Assembly: GCA_951213105.1 (NCBI GenBank)
Contig: OX578146.1
Span: 50,561,275-50,625,274, forward strand
Length of the DNA: 64,000 bases
Direction of reading: 5' to 3'
DNA from: Amaurobius ferox
Taxonomy: Eukaryota > Arthropoda > Arachnida > Araneae > Amaurobiidae
The position numbers and the translations under genes were made by a program. Positions 7,759 through 19,634 of the stretch are shown in pieces (position 1 is the stretch's first letter; each line of letters begins with the position of its first letter). The notes beneath the pieces were generated by a model. It saw nothing but the letters and a program-made list of their open reading frames with translations, was not told the origin of the DNA and searched no databases.

Positions 7759-7936
7759 ATGATGTTTATGGAAATAAATGCATTTTTTAACAACGCACTT
7801 TATCACCTTTATAGAAATTATATGCACTTGCAACGTTTCCTTGCACAAATGCTGTAGAAATTCTTTTAAAAAAATTATTAAATGACATTGGAGAATAAAA
7901 TATACAATATTAAATCTGACACATATCTTTGATTCA

Positions 7937-8009
7937 TGTACCCACCAGGTTTCGAACCTGGGACCTTCTGCGTGTAAAGCAGATGTGATAACCACTACAC
8001 CATGGGTAC
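7937..8009 (-). tRNA. tRNA-Val: tRNA-Val (TAC)
   Basis: TAC consensus, fully paired acceptor stem. Confidence 0.92.
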
Positions 8010-8181
8010 ATGAGACGAGCGCAAGATGACAGTCCTCGATCGGATACATATGAATTTAGAATAAATATGTAGTTAGCTTAATGAAATATTGTGAATTATT
8101 GGTTGTTTTGGTAGGCATATTCCATGACTTATAATAGAAACTACATGAGGATTGAACGATAATGTTGCATTTTAAGTCTTT

Positions 8182-8325
8182 TTCTCCGACCAGTTTTAGA
8201 GTTTAGAACTTTCTGCGGGTCAAGCAGTTGTGATAACCATTACAGCATTTGTGCACTTTTCAAAAATGAATAAAAATATTTCTATTAACAGAAAGCAGAC
8301 GTGATAACAACTACACTATGGGTAC
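8182..8325 (-). pseudogene. A relic + 5' tRNA half
   Basis: A relic 8182-8254; 5' half 8295-8325 with one D-loop change (AACAACTAC). Confidence 0.78.
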
Positions 8326-8500
8326 ACACGCTGTATGGGAATTAATTGAATTTCTTAGCAACGAAATTCATCTCCTTAGTAAAAACTAAATGCTATTGCA
8401 ACGGTTCTTTGGATAAATGCTGCAGAAATATGCTTAAAAAATATTAAATCTCATGAGACTAAAACTTACAATAAAATTTCTCACACATATCTTTGTTTCA

Positions 8501-8573
8501 TGTACCCACCAGGTTCCGAACCTGGGACCTTCTGCGTGTTAGGCAGACGTGATAACCACTACACCATGGGTAC
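8501..8573 (-). tRNA. tRNA-Val: tRNA-Val (AAC), A58G subclass
   Basis: AAC with G58 and G26. Confidence 0.7.
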
Positions 8574-8751
8574 ACGAAGTTGATGGAAATAAATGCATTT
8601 TTTAAGAAGGCACATTATCTCCTTTATAGAAATTAGATGCACTTGCAACGTTTCCATGCATAAATGCTAAAGAAATTCTTTTAAATAAATTATTCAATAT
8701 CATTAGAGAATTAAATATACAACAATAATTCTGACACATATCTTTGAATAA

Positions 8752-8824
8752 TGTACCCACCAGGTTTCGACCCTGGGACCTTCTGCGTGTAAAGTAGATG
8801 TGATAACCTGTACACCATGGGTAC
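8752..8824 (-). pseudogene. Degenerate tRNA-Val (TAC)
   Basis: Class lesion set only. Confidence 0.75.
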
Positions 8825-8996
8825 ACGAGACGAGCGCAAGATGACAGTCCTCGATCGGATACATCTAAGTTTAGAATAAATATGTAGTTATCTTAATGAA
8901 ATATTGTCAAATATTGGTTGTTTTGGTAGCCATATTCCACGACCTAGAATAGAAACTACATGAGGATTGAACGGTAGTGTTGCAGTTTAAGGCTTT

Positions 8997-9319
8997 TTCT
9001 CCCACCAGTTTTAGAGTTTAGAACTTTCAGCGGGTTAAGCAGTTGTGATAACCATTACAGCATTTGTGCAGTTTTCAAAAGTGAATAAAATATTTCTATT
9101 AACAGAACATAACTTCTGGCAAAATGTAAAAAGAATCAGGAGCTGTAACTTTATAGAATGACATTTGAAGTATATATACGAAACATTAAATTACATGAGA
9201 AGAATGAAATCACACATTTCTCCGATATATTGTACCCAACAGTTTCCGAACATGGAACCTACTGCGAATGTAACAGAGGTGATAACCATTGTTCTAATAA
9301 AACACTACACCACGGGCAG
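8997..9319 (-). pseudogene. A-prime relic + B relic
   Basis: A-prime relic 8997-9069 (TTCAGCGGG variant); B relic 9231-9319. Confidence 0.78.
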
Positions 9320-9483
9320 CCATGCTGAATGGAAGGTAAATGTCCTCCACGGAAATTCTCTAACAAAAATTAAACACACCTTCAACAGTGTCCTTGAACA
9401 AATATCCTAGAAACACGTATTTAATCAGTATTACATCGGATGGGGAAATATTATACAAAAGAAATTTCTATTCAGTTATATTA

Positions 9484-9556
9484 CGTACCCACCAGGTTTC
9501 GAACCTGGGACCTTCTGCGTGTGGAGAAGACGTGATAACCACTTCACTATGGGTAC
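9484..9556 (-). tRNA. tRNA-Val: tRNA-Val (CAC), weakened copy
   Basis: CAC class with a T30/C40 anticodon-stem mismatch and A13. The T stem is normal. Confidence 0.62.
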
Positions 9557-9732
9557 ACACGCTGTATGGGAATTAATTGAATTTCTTAGCAACGAAATTC
9601 ATCTCCTTAATAAAAACTAAATGCTATTGCAACGGCTCATTGGATAAATGCTGTGGAAATATGCTTATAAAAATATTAAATCTCATGAGACTCTAACATA
9701 CGACAAAAGATCTCACACATATCTTAGCTTCA

Positions 9733-9805
9733 TGTACCCACCAGGTTTCGAACCTGGGACCTTCTGCGTGTTAGGCAGATGTGAAAACCACTACACCATG
9801 GGTAC
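9733..9805 (-). tRNA. tRNA-Val: tRNA-Val (AAC), A21T
   Basis: A21 is T, which creates TTTT inside the gene on the transcribed strand. Premature Pol III termination is possible, so this copy may be silent. Confidence 0.7.
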
Positions 9806-9983
9806 ATGATGTTTATGAAAATAAATGCATTTTTTAACAACGCACTTTATCACCTTTATAGAAATTATATGCACTTGCAACGTTTCCTTGCACAAATGCT
9901 GTAGAAATTCTTTTAAAAAAATTATTAAATAACATTGGAGAATAAAATATACAATATTAAATCTGACACATATCTTTGATTCA

Positions 9984-10056
9984 TGTACCCACCAGGTTTC
10001 GAACCTGGGACCTTCTGCGTGTAAAGCAGATGTGATAACCACTACACCATGGATAC
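9984..10056 (-). tRNA. tRNA-Val: tRNA-Val (TAC)
   Basis: TAC class; T4·G69 wobble. First of three. Confidence 0.9.
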
Positions 10057-10234
10057 ATGATGTTTATGGAAATAAATGCATTTTTTAACAACGCACTTTA
10101 TCACCTTTATAGAAATTATATGCACTTGCAACGTTTCCTTGCACAAATGCTGTAGAAATTCTTTTAAAAAAATTATTAAATAACATTGGAGAATAAAATA
10201 TACAATATTAAATCTGACACATATCTTTGATTCA

Positions 10235-10307
10235 TGTACCCACCAGGTTTCGAACCTGGGACCTTCTGCGTGTAAAGCAGATGTGATAACCACTACACCA
10301 TGGATAC
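10235..10307 (-). tRNA. tRNA-Val: tRNA-Val (TAC)
   Basis: TAC class; T4·G69 wobble. Second of three. Confidence 0.9.
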
Positions 10308-10485
10308 ATGATGTTTATGGAAATAAATGCATTTTTTAACAATGCACTTTATCACCTTTATAGAAATTGTATGCACTTGCAACGTTTCCTTGCACAAATG
10401 CTGTAGAAATTCTTTTAAAAAAATTATTAAATAACATTGGAGAATAAAATATACAATATTAAATCTGACACATATCTTTGATTCA

Positions 10486-10558
10486 TGTACCCACCAGGTT
10501 TCGAACCTGGGACCTTCTGCGTGTAAAGCAGATGTGATAACCACTACACCATGGATAC
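10486..10558 (-). tRNA. tRNA-Val: tRNA-Val (TAC)
   Basis: TAC class; T4·G69 wobble. Third of three, beside the flank block. Confidence 0.9.
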
Positions 10559-10729
10559 ATGAGACGAGCGTAAGATGACAGTCCTCGATCGGACACATAT
10601 AAATTTAGAATAAATATGTAGTTAGCTTAATGAAATATTGTGAAATATTGGTTGTTTTGGTAGGCATATTCCATGACTTATAATAGAAACTACATGAGGA
10701 TTGAACGATAATGTTGCATTTTAAGTCTT

Positions 10730-10873
10730 TTCTCCGACCAGTTTTAGAGTTTAGAACTTTCTGCGGGTCAAGCAGTTGTGATAACCATTACAGTATTTGT
10801 GCACTTTTCAAAAATGAATAAAAATATTTCTATTAACAGAAAGCAGACGTGATAACCACTACACTATGGGTAC
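10730..10873 (-). pseudogene. A relic + 5' tRNA half
   Basis: A relic 10730-10802 (CAGTATTTGTGC variant); 5' half 10843-10873. Confidence 0.78.
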
Positions 10874-11049
10874 ACACGCTGTATGGGAATAAATTGAATT
10901 TCTTAGCAACGAAATTCATCTCCTTAGTAAAAACTAAATGCTATTGCAACGGTTCATTGGATAAATGCTGTGGAAATATGCTTATAAAAATATTAAATCT
11001 CATGAGACTCTAACATACAACAAAAGATCTCACACATATCTTAGCTTCA

Positions 11050-11122
11050 TGTACCCACCAGGTTTCGAACCTGGGACCTACTGCGTGTTAGGCAGATGTG
11101 ATAACCACTACACCATGGGTAC
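11050..11122 (-). tRNA. tRNA-Val: tRNA-Val (AAC), A43T
   Basis: A43 is T, opening the 27/43 pair of the anticodon stem. Confidence 0.82.
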
Positions 11123-11300
11123 ATGATGTTTATGGAAATAAATGCATTTTTTAACAACGCACTTTATCACCTTTATAGAAATTATATGCACTTGCAACGT
11201 TTCCTTGCACAAATGCTGTAGAAATTCTTTTAAAAAAATTATTGAATGACATTGGAGAATAAAATATACAATATTAAATCTGACACATATCTTTGATTCA

Positions 11301-11373
11301 TGTACCCACCAGGTTTCGAACCTGGGACCTTCTGCGTGTAAAGCAGATGTGATAACCACTACACCATGGGTAC
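11301..11373 (-). tRNA. tRNA-Val: tRNA-Val (TAC)
   Basis: TAC consensus, fully paired acceptor stem. Confidence 0.92.
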
Positions 11374-11545
11374 ATGAGACGAGCGCAAGATGACAGTCCT
11401 CGATCGGATACATATAAATTTAGAATAAATATGTAGTTTGCTTAATGAAATATTGTGAAATATTGGTTGTTTTGGTAGGCATATTCCATAACTTATAATA
11501 GAAACTACATGAGGATTGAACGATAATGTTGCATTTTAAGTCTTT

Positions 11546-11689
11546 TTCTCCGACCAGTTTTAGAGTTTTGAACTTTCTGCGGATCAAGCAGTTGTGATAA
11601 CCATTACAGCATTTGTGCACTTTTCAAAAATGAATAAAAATATTTCTATTAACAGAAAGTAGACGTGATAACCACTACACTATGGGTAC
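11546..11689 (-). pseudogene. A relic + 5' tRNA half
   Basis: A relic 11546-11618 of the GCGGATCAAG subtype (formal anticodon GAT); 5' half 11659-11689 with a GTAGACG end. Confidence 0.78.
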
Positions 11690-11865
11690 ACACGCTGTAT
11701 GGGAATTAATTGAATTTCTTAGCAACGAAATTCATCTCCTTAATAAAAACTAAATGCTATTGCAACGGTTCATTGGATAAATGCTGTGGAAATATGCTTA
11801 TAAAAATATTAAATCTCATGAGACTCTAACATACAACAAAAGATCTCACACATATCTTAGCTTCA

Positions 11866-11938
11866 TGTACCCACCAGGTTTCGAACCTGGGACCTTCTGC
11901 GTGTTAGGCAGACGTGATAACCACTACACCATGGGTAC
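11866..11938 (-). tRNA. tRNA-Val: tRNA-Val (AAC)
   Basis: AAC with normal T loop and G26. It precedes a degenerate TAC yet keeps A58. Confidence 0.9.
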
Positions 11939-12116
11939 ACGAAGTTCATGGAAATAAATGCATTTTTTAAGAACGCACATTATCTCCTTTATAGAAATTA
12001 GATGCACTTGCAACGTTTCCATGCATAAATGCTAAAGAAATTCTTTTAAATAAATTATTCAATATCATGAGAGAATAAAATATACAACAATAATTCTGAC
12101 ACATATCTTTGAATAA

Positions 12117-12189
12117 TGTACCCACCAGGTTTCGACCCTGGGACCCTCTGCGTGTAAAGTAGATGTGATAACCTGTACACCATGGGTAC
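12117..12189 (-). pseudogene. Degenerate tRNA-Val (TAC)
   Basis: Class lesions plus A44G. Confidence 0.75.
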
Positions 12190-12361
12190 ACGAGACGAGC
12201 GCAAGATGACCGTCCTCGATCGGATACATCTAAGTTTAGAATAAATATGTAGTTATCTTAATGAAATATTGTCAAATATTGGTTGTTTTGGTAGCCATAT
12301 TCCACGACCTAGAATAGAAACTACATGAGGATTGAACGGTAGTGTTGCAGTTTAAGGCTTT

Positions 12362-12684
12362 TTCTCCCACCAGTTTTAGAGTTTAGAACTTTCTGCGGGT
12401 TAAGCAGTTGTGATAACCATTACAGCATTTGTGCAGTTTTCAAAAGTGAATAAAATATTTCTATTAACAGAACATAACTTCTGGCAAAATGCAAAAAGAA
12501 TCAGGAGCTGTAACTTTATAGAATGACATTTGAAGTATATATACGAAACAGTAAATTACATGAGAAGAATGAAATCACACATTTCTCCGATATATTGTAC
12601 CCAACAGTTTCCGAACATGGAATCTACTGCGAATGTAACAGAGGTGATAACCATTGTTCTAATAAAACACTACACCACGGGCAG
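12362..12684 (-). pseudogene. A-prime relic + B relic
   Basis: A-prime relic 12362-12434; B relic 12596-12684. Confidence 0.78.
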
Positions 12685-12848
12685 CCATGCTGAATGGAAG
12701 GTAAATGTCCTCCACGGGAATTCTCTAACAAAAATTAAACACACCTTCAACAGTGTCCTTGAACAAATATCCTAGAAACACGTATTTAATCAGTATTACA
12801 TCGGATGGGGAAATATTATACAAAAGAAATTTCTATTCAGTTATATTA

Positions 12849-12921
12849 CGTACCCACCAGGTTTCGAACCTGGGACCTTCTGCGTGTGGAGCAGACGTGA
12901 TAACCACTACACTATGGGTAC
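12849..12921 (-). tRNA. tRNA-Val: tRNA-Val (CAC)
   Basis: CAC class consensus (C33, G73), all stems paired. Confidence 0.72.
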
Positions 12922-13097
12922 ACACGCTGTATGGGAATTAATTGAATTTCTTAGCAACGAAATTCATCTCCTTAGTAAAAACTAAATGCTATTGCAACGG
13001 TTCATTGGATAAATGCTGTGGAAATATGCTTATAAAAATATTAAATCTCATGAGACTCTAACATACAACAAAAGATCTCACACATATCTTAGCTTCA

Positions 13098-13170
13098 TGT
13101 ACCCACCAGGTTTCGAACCTGGGACCTTCTGCGTGTTAGGCAGATGTGATAACCACTACACCATGGGTAC
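13098..13170 (-). tRNA. tRNA-Val: tRNA-Val (AAC)
   Basis: AAC consensus. Confidence 0.92.
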
Positions 13171-13348
13171 ATGATGTTTATGGAAATAAATGCATTTTTT
13201 AACAACGCACTTTATCACCTTTATAGAAATTATATGCACTTGCAACGTTTCCTTGCACAAATGCTGTAGAAATTCTTTTAAAAAAATTATTAAATGACAT
13301 TGGAGAATAAAATATACAATATTAAATCTGACACATATCTTTGATTCA

Positions 13349-13421
13349 TGTACCCACCAGGTTTCGAACCTGGGACCTTCTGCGTGTAAAGCAGATGTGA
13401 TAACCACTACACCATGGGTAC
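13349..13421 (-). tRNA. tRNA-Val: tRNA-Val (TAC)
   Basis: TAC consensus, fully paired acceptor stem. Confidence 0.92.
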
Positions 13422-13593
13422 ATGAGACGAGCGCAAGATGACAGTCCTCGATCGGATACATATAAATTTAGAATAAATATGTAGTTAGCTTAATGAAATA
13501 TTGTGAAATATTGGTTGTTTTGGTAGGCATATTCCATGACTTATAATAGAAACTACATGAGGATTGAACGATAATGTTGCATTTTAAGTCTTT

Positions 13594-13737
13594 TTCTCCG
13601 ACCAGTTTTAGAGTTTTGAACTTTCTGCGGATCAAGCAGTTGTGATAACCATTACAGCATTTGTGCACTTTTCAAAAATGAATAAAAATATTTCTATTAA
13701 CAGAAAGCAGACGTGATAACCACTACACTATGGGTAC
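13594..13737 (-). pseudogene. A relic + 5' tRNA half
   Basis: A relic 13594-13666 (formal GAT anticodon); 5' half 13707-13737. Confidence 0.78.
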
Positions 13738-13913
13738 ACACGCTGTATGGGAAGTAGTTGAATTTCTTAGCAACGAAATTCATCTCCTTAATAAAAACTA
13801 AATGCTATTGCAACGGTTCATTGGATAAATGCTGTGGAAATATGCTTATAAAAATATTAAATCTCATGAGACTCTAACATACAACAAAAGGTCTCACACA
13901 TATCTTAGCTTCA

Positions 13914-13986
13914 TGTACCCACCAGGTTTCGAACCTGGGACCTTCTGCGTGTTAGGCAGACGTGATAACCACTACACCATGGGTAC
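13914..13986 (-). tRNA. tRNA-Val: tRNA-Val (AAC)
   Basis: AAC, G26, normal T loop. Confidence 0.9.
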
Positions 13987-14164
13987 ACGAAGTTCATGGA
14001 AATAAATGCATTTTTTAAGAACGCACATTATCTCCTTTATAGAAATTAGATGCACTTGCAACGTTTCCATGCATAAATGCTAAAGAAATTCTTTTAAATA
14101 AATTATTCAATATCATTAGAGAATAAAATATACAACAATAATTCTGACACATATCTTTGAATAA

Positions 14165-14237
14165 TGTACCCACCAGGTTTCGACCCTGGGACCTTCTGCG
14201 TGTAAAGTAGATGTGATAAACTGTACACCATGGGTAC
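14165..14237 (-). pseudogene. Degenerate tRNA-Val (TAC)
   Basis: Class lesions plus G19T, which removes one of the invariant D-loop GG pair. Confidence 0.78.
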
Positions 14238-14409
14238 ACGAGACGAGCGCAAGATGACAGTCCTCGATCGGATACATCTAAGTTTAGAATAAATATGTAG
14301 TTATCTTAATGAAATATTGTCAAATATTGGTTGTTTTGGTAGCCATATTCCACGACCTAGAATAGAAACTACATGAGGATTGAACGGTAGTGTTGCAGTT
14401 TAAGGCTTT

Positions 14410-14732
14410 TTCTCCCACCAGTTTTAGAGTTTAGAACTTTCTGCGGGTTAAGCAGTTGTGATAACCATTACAGCATTTGTGCAGTTTTCAAAAGTGAATA
14501 AAATATTTCTATTAACAGAACATAACTTCTGGCAAAATGTAAAAAGAATCAGGAGCTGTAACTTTATAGAATGACATTTGAAGTATATATACGAAACAGT
14601 AAATTACATGAGAAGAATGAAATCACACATTTCTCCGATATATTGTACCCAACAGTTTCCGAACATGGAATCTACTGCGAATGTAACAGAGGTGATAACC
14701 ATTGTTCTAATAAAACACTACACCACGGGCAG
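14410..14732 (-). pseudogene. A-prime relic + B relic
   Basis: A-prime relic 14410-14482; B relic 14644-14732. Confidence 0.78.
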
Positions 14733-14896
14733 CCATGCTGAATGGAAGGTAAATGTCCTCCACGGAAATTCTCTAACAAAAATTAAACACACCTTCAACA
14801 GTGTCCTTGAACAAATATCCTAGAAACACGTATTTAATCAGTATTACATCGGATGGGGAAATATTATACAAAAGAAATTTCTATTCAGTTATATTA

Positions 14897-14969
14897 CGTA
14901 CCCACCAGGTTTCGAACCTGGGACCTTCTGCGTGTGGAGCAGACGTGATAACCACTACACTATGGGTAC
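14897..14969 (-). tRNA. tRNA-Val: tRNA-Val (CAC)
   Basis: CAC class consensus (C33, G73). Confidence 0.72.
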
Positions 14970-15145
14970 ACACGCTGTATGGGAATTAATTGAAATTCTT
15001 AGCAACGAAATTCATCTCCTTAATAAAAACTAAATGCTATTGCAACGGCTCATTGGATAAATGCTGTGGAAATATGCTTATAAAAATATTAAATCTCATG
15101 AGACTCTAACATACAACAAAAGATCTCACACATATCTTAGCTTCA

Positions 15146-15218
15146 TGTACCCACCAGGTTTCGAACCTGGGACCTTCTGCGTGTTAGGCAGATGTGATAA
15201 CCACTACACCATGGGTAC
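15146..15218 (-). tRNA. tRNA-Val: tRNA-Val (AAC)
   Basis: AAC consensus. Confidence 0.92.
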
Positions 15219-15396
15219 ATGATGTTTATGGAAATAAATGCATTTTTTAACAACGCACTTTATCACCTTTATAGAAATTATATGCACTTGCAACGTTTCC
15301 TTGCACAAATGTTGTAGAAATTCTTTTAAAAAAATTATTAAATAACATTGGAGAATGAAATATACAATATTAAATCTGACACATATCTTTGATTCA

Positions 15397-15469
15397 TGTA
15401 CCCACCAGGTTTCGAACCTGGGACCTTCTGCGTGTAAAGCAGATGTGATAACCACTACACCATGGGTAC
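15397..15469 (-). tRNA. tRNA-Val: tRNA-Val (TAC)
   Basis: TAC consensus, fully paired acceptor stem. Confidence 0.92.
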
Positions 15470-15641
15470 ATGAGACGAGCGCAAGATGACAGTCCTCGAT
15501 CGGATACATATGAATTTAGAATAAATATGTAGTTAGCTTAATGAAATATTGTGAATTATTGGTTGTTTTGGTAGGCATATTCCATGACTTATAATAGAAA
15601 CTACATGAGGATTGAACGATAATGTTGCATTTTAAGTCTTT

Positions 15642-15784
15642 TTCTCCGACCAGTTTTAGAGTTTGAACTTTCTGCGGGTCAAGCAGTTGTGATAACCATT
15701 ACAGCATTTGTGCACTTTTCAAAAATGAATAAAAATATTTCTATTAACAGAAAGCAGACGTGATAACCACTACACTATGGGTAC
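15642..15784 (-). pseudogene. A relic + 5' tRNA half
   Basis: A relic 15642-15713 (72 nt form); 5' half 15754-15784. Confidence 0.78.
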
Positions 15785-15959
15785 ACACGCTGTATGGGAA
15801 TTAATTGAATTTCTTAGCAACGAAATTCATCTCCTTAGTAAAAACTAAATGCTATTGCAACGGTTCTTTGGATAAATGCTGCAGAAATATGCTTAAAAAA
15901 TATTAAATCTCATGAGACTAAAACTTACAATAAAATTTCTCACACATATCTTTGTTTCA

Positions 15960-16032
15960 TGTACCCACCAGGTTCCGAACCTGGGACCATCTGCGTGTTA
16001 GGCAGACGTGATAACCACTACACCATGGGTAC
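15960..16032 (-). tRNA. tRNA-Val: tRNA-Val (AAC), A58G subclass
   Basis: AAC with G58, G26 and A44T. Confidence 0.68.
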
Positions 16033-16210
16033 ACGAAGTTGATGGAAATAAATGCATTTTTTAAGAAGGCACATTATCTCCTTTATAGAAATTAGATGCA
16101 CTTGCAACGTTTCCTTGCATAAATGCTAAAGAAATTCTTTTAAATAAATTATTCAATATCATTAGAGAATTAAATATACAACAATAATTCTGACACATAT
16201 CTTTGAATAA

Positions 16211-16283
16211 TGTACCCACCAGGTTTCGACCCTGGGACCTTCTGCGTGTAAAGTAGATGTGATAACCTGTACACCATGGGTAC
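16211..16283 (-). pseudogene. Degenerate tRNA-Val (TAC)
   Basis: Class lesion set. Confidence 0.75.
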
Positions 16284-16455
16284 ACGAGACGAGCGCATGA
16301 TGACAGTCCTCGATCGGATACATCTAAGTTTAGAATAAATATGTAGTTATCTTAATGAAATATTGTCAAATATTGGTTGTTTTGGTAGCCATATTCCACG
16401 ACCTAGAATAGAAACTACATGAGGATTGAACGGTAGTGTTGCAGTTTAAGGCTTT

Positions 16456-16778
16456 TTCTCCCACCAGTTTTAGAGTTTAGAACTTTCAGCGGGTTAAGCA
16501 GTTGTGATAACCATTACAGCATTTGTGCAGTTTTCAAAAGTGAATAAAATATTTCTATTAACAGAACATAACTTCTGGCAAAATGTAAAAAGAATCAGGA
16601 GCTGTAACTTTATAGAATGACATTTGAAGTATATATACGAAACATTAAATTACATGAGAAGAATGAAATCACACATTTCTCCGATATATTGTACCCAACA
16701 GTTTCCGAACATGGAACCTACTGCGAATGTAACAGAGGTGATAACCATTGTTCTAATAAAACACTACACCACGGGCAG
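16456..16778 (-). pseudogene. A-prime relic + B relic
   Basis: A-prime relic 16456-16528 (TTCAGCGGG variant); B relic 16690-16778. Confidence 0.78.
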
Positions 16779-16942
16779 CCATGCTGAATGGAAGGTAAAT
16801 GTCCTCCACGGAAATTCTCTAACAAAAATTAAACACACCTTCAACAGTGTCCTTGAACAAATATCCTAGAAACACGTATTTAATCAGTATTACATCGGAT
16901 GGGGAAATATTATACAAAAGAAATTTCTATTCAGTTATATTA

Positions 16943-17015
16943 CGTACCCACCAGGTTTCGAACCAGGGACCTTCTGCGTGTGGAGAAGACGTGATAACCA
17001 CTTCACTATGGGTAC
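16943..17015 (-). tRNA. tRNA-Val: tRNA-Val (CAC), weakened copy
   Basis: CAC class with T30/C40 and T51/T63 mismatches and A13, as in the 2338 copy. Confidence 0.6.
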
Positions 17016-17191
17016 ACACGCTGTATGGGAATTAATTGAATTTCTTAGCAACGAAATTCATCTCCTTAATAAAAACTAAATGCTATTGCAACGGCTCATT
17101 GGATAAATGCTGTGGAAATATGCTTATAAAAATATTAAATCTCATGAGACTCTAACATTCAACAAAAGATCTCACACATATCTTAGCTTCA

Positions 17192-17264
17192 TGTACCCAC
17201 CAGGTTTCGAACCTGGGACCTTCTGCGTGTTAGGCAGATGTGATAACCACTACACCATGGGTAC
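17192..17264 (-). tRNA. tRNA-Val: tRNA-Val (AAC)
   Basis: AAC consensus; its 2587 counterpart has T50 instead. Confidence 0.91.
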
Positions 17265-17442
17265 ATGATGTTTATGGAAATAAATGCATTTTTTAACAAC
17301 GCACTTTATCACCTTTATAGAAATTATATGCACTTGCAACGTTTCCTTGCACAAATGCTCTAGAAATTCTTTTAAAAAAATTATTAAATAACATTGGAGA
17401 ATGAAATATACAATATTAAATCTGACACATATCTTTGATTCA

Positions 17443-17515
17443 TGTACCCACCAGGTTTCGAACTTGGGAACTTCTGCGTGTAAAGCAGATGTGATAACCA
17501 CTACACCATGGATAC
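17443..17515 (-). tRNA. tRNA-Val: tRNA-Val (TAC), T-stem mismatch
   Basis: G52A gives an A52/C62 mismatch and spoils the first B-box base. Also G46T and T4·G69. Confidence 0.75.
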
Positions 17516-17693
17516 ATGATGTTTATGGAAATAAATGCATTTTTTAACAACGCACTTTATCACCTTTATAGAAATTATATGCACTTGCAACGTTTCCTTG
17601 CACAAATGCTGTAGAAATTCTTTTAAAAAAATTATTAAATAACATTGGAGAATAAAATATACAATATTAAATCTGACACATATCTTTGATTCA

Positions 17694-17766
17694 TGTACCC
17701 ACCAGGTTTCGAACCTGGGACCTTCTGCGTGTAAAGCAGATGTGATAACCACTACACCATGGATAC
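17694..17766 (-). tRNA. tRNA-Val: tRNA-Val (TAC)
   Basis: TAC class; T4·G69 wobble. Confidence 0.9.
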
Positions 17767-17944
17767 ATGATGTTTATGGAAATAAATGCATTTTTTAACA
17801 ACGCACTTTATCACCTTTATAGAAATTATATGCACTTGCAACGTTTCCTTGCAAAAATGCTGTAGAAATTCTTTTAAAAAAATTATTAAATAACATTGGA
17901 GAATAAAATATACAATATTAAATCTGACACATATCTTTGATTCA

Positions 17945-18017
17945 TGTACCCACCAGGTTTCGAACCTGGGACCTTCTGCGTGTTAGGCAGATGTGATAAC
18001 CACTACACCATGGGTAC
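17945..18017 (-). tRNA. tRNA-Val: tRNA-Val (AAC)
   Basis: AAC consensus in a TAC-type spacer. Confidence 0.9.
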
Positions 18018-18195
18018 ATGATGTTCATGGAAATAAATGCATTTTTTAACAACGCACTTTATCACCTTTATAGAAATTATTTGCACTTGGAACGTTTCCT
18101 TGCACAAATGCCGTAGAAATTCTTTTAAAAAAATTATTAAATAACATTGGAGAATAAAATATACAATATTAAATCTGACACATATCTTTGATTCA

Positions 18196-18268
18196 CGTAC
18201 CCACCAGATTTCGAACCTGGGACCTTCTGCGTGTAAAGCAGATGTGATAACCACTACACCATGGGTAC
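18196..18268 (-). tRNA. tRNA-Val: tRNA-Val (TAC), G73 variant
   Basis: G73 and T61, identical to the 3591 copy. Confidence 0.8.
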
Positions 18269-18440
18269 ATGAGACGAGCGCAAGATGACAGTCCTCGATC
18301 GGATACATATGAATTTAGAATAAATATGTAGTTAGCTTAATGAAATATTGTGAATTATTGGTTGTTTTGGTAGGCATATTCCATGACTTATAATAGAAAC
18401 TACATGAGGATTGAACGATAATGTTGCATTTTAAGTCTTT

Positions 18441-18584
18441 TTCTCCGACCAGTTTTAGAGTTTAGAACTTTCTGCGGGTCAAGCAGTTGTGATAACCATT
18501 ACAGCATTTGTGCACTTTTCAAAAATGAATAAAAATATTTCTATTAACAGAAAGCAGACGTGATAACCACTACACTATGGGTAC
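18441..18584 (-). pseudogene. A relic + 5' tRNA half
   Basis: A relic 18441-18513; 5' half 18554-18584. Confidence 0.78.
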
Positions 18585-18759
18585 ACACGCTGTATGGGAA
18601 TTAATTGAATTTCTTAGCAACGAAATTCATCTCCTTAGTAAAAACTAAATGCTATTGCAACGGTTCTTTGGATAAATGCTGCAGAAATATGCTTAAAAAA
18701 TATTAAATCTCATGAGACTAAAACTTACAATAAAATTTCTCACACATATCTTTGTTTCA

Positions 18760-18832
18760 TGTACCCACCAGGTTCCGAACCTGGGACCTTCTGCGTGTTA
18801 GGCAGACGTGATAACCACTACACCATGGGTAC
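18760..18832 (-). tRNA. tRNA-Val: tRNA-Val (AAC), A58G subclass
   Basis: AAC with G58 and G26. Confidence 0.7.
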
Positions 18833-19010
18833 ACGAAGCTGATGGAAATAAATGCATTTTTTAAGAAGGCACATTATCTCCTTTATAGAAATTAGATGCA
18901 CTTGCAACGTTTCCATGCATAAATGCTAAAGAAATTCTTTTAAATAAATTATTCAATATCATTAGAGAATTAAATATACAACAATAATTCTGACACATAT
19001 CTTTGAATAA

Positions 19011-19083
19011 TGTACCCACCAGGTTTCGACCCTGGGACCTTCTGCGTGTAAAGTAGATGTGATAACCTGTACACCATGGGTAC
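19011..19083 (-). pseudogene. Degenerate tRNA-Val (TAC)
   Basis: Class lesion set. Confidence 0.75.
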
Positions 19084-19255
19084 ACGAGACGAGCGCAAGA
19101 TGACAGTCCTCGATCGGATACATCTAAGTTTAGAATAAATATGTAGTTATCTTAATGAAATATTGTCAAATATTGGTTGTTTTGGTAGCCATATTGCACG
19201 ACCTAGAATAGAAACTACATGAGGATTGAACGGTAGTGTTGCAGTTTAAGGCTTT

Positions 19256-19578
19256 TTCTCCCACCAGTTTTAGAGTTTAGAACTTTCTGCGGGTTAAGCA
19301 GTTGTGATAACCATTACAGCATTTGTGCAGTTTTCAAAAGTGAATAAAATATTTCTATTAACAGAACATAACTTCTGGCAAAATGTAAAAAGAATCAGGA
19401 GCTGTAACTTTATAGAATGACATTTGTAGTATATATACGAAACAGTAAATTACATGAGAAGAATGAAATCACACATTTCTCCGATATATTGTACCCAACA
19501 GTTTCCGAACATGGAACCTACTGCGAATGTAACAGAGGTGATAACCATTGTTCTAATAAAACACTACACCACGGGCAG
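19256..19578 (-). pseudogene. A-prime relic + B relic
   Basis: A-prime relic 19256-19328; B relic 19490-19578, followed by the unique insertion. Confidence 0.78.
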
Positions 19579-19634
19579 CCATGCTGAATGGAAGGTAAAT
19601 GTCCTCCACGGAAATTCTCTAACAAAAATTAAAC

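Larger units (their letters stand above)
6369..9483. repeat. 3,115-bp hybrid-headed unit, copy 1
   Basis: Starts with the CAC/AAC hybrid and ends before the 9484 CAC gene. The element order and inner offsets match 39880-42993 and 42994-46108. Confidence 0.75.
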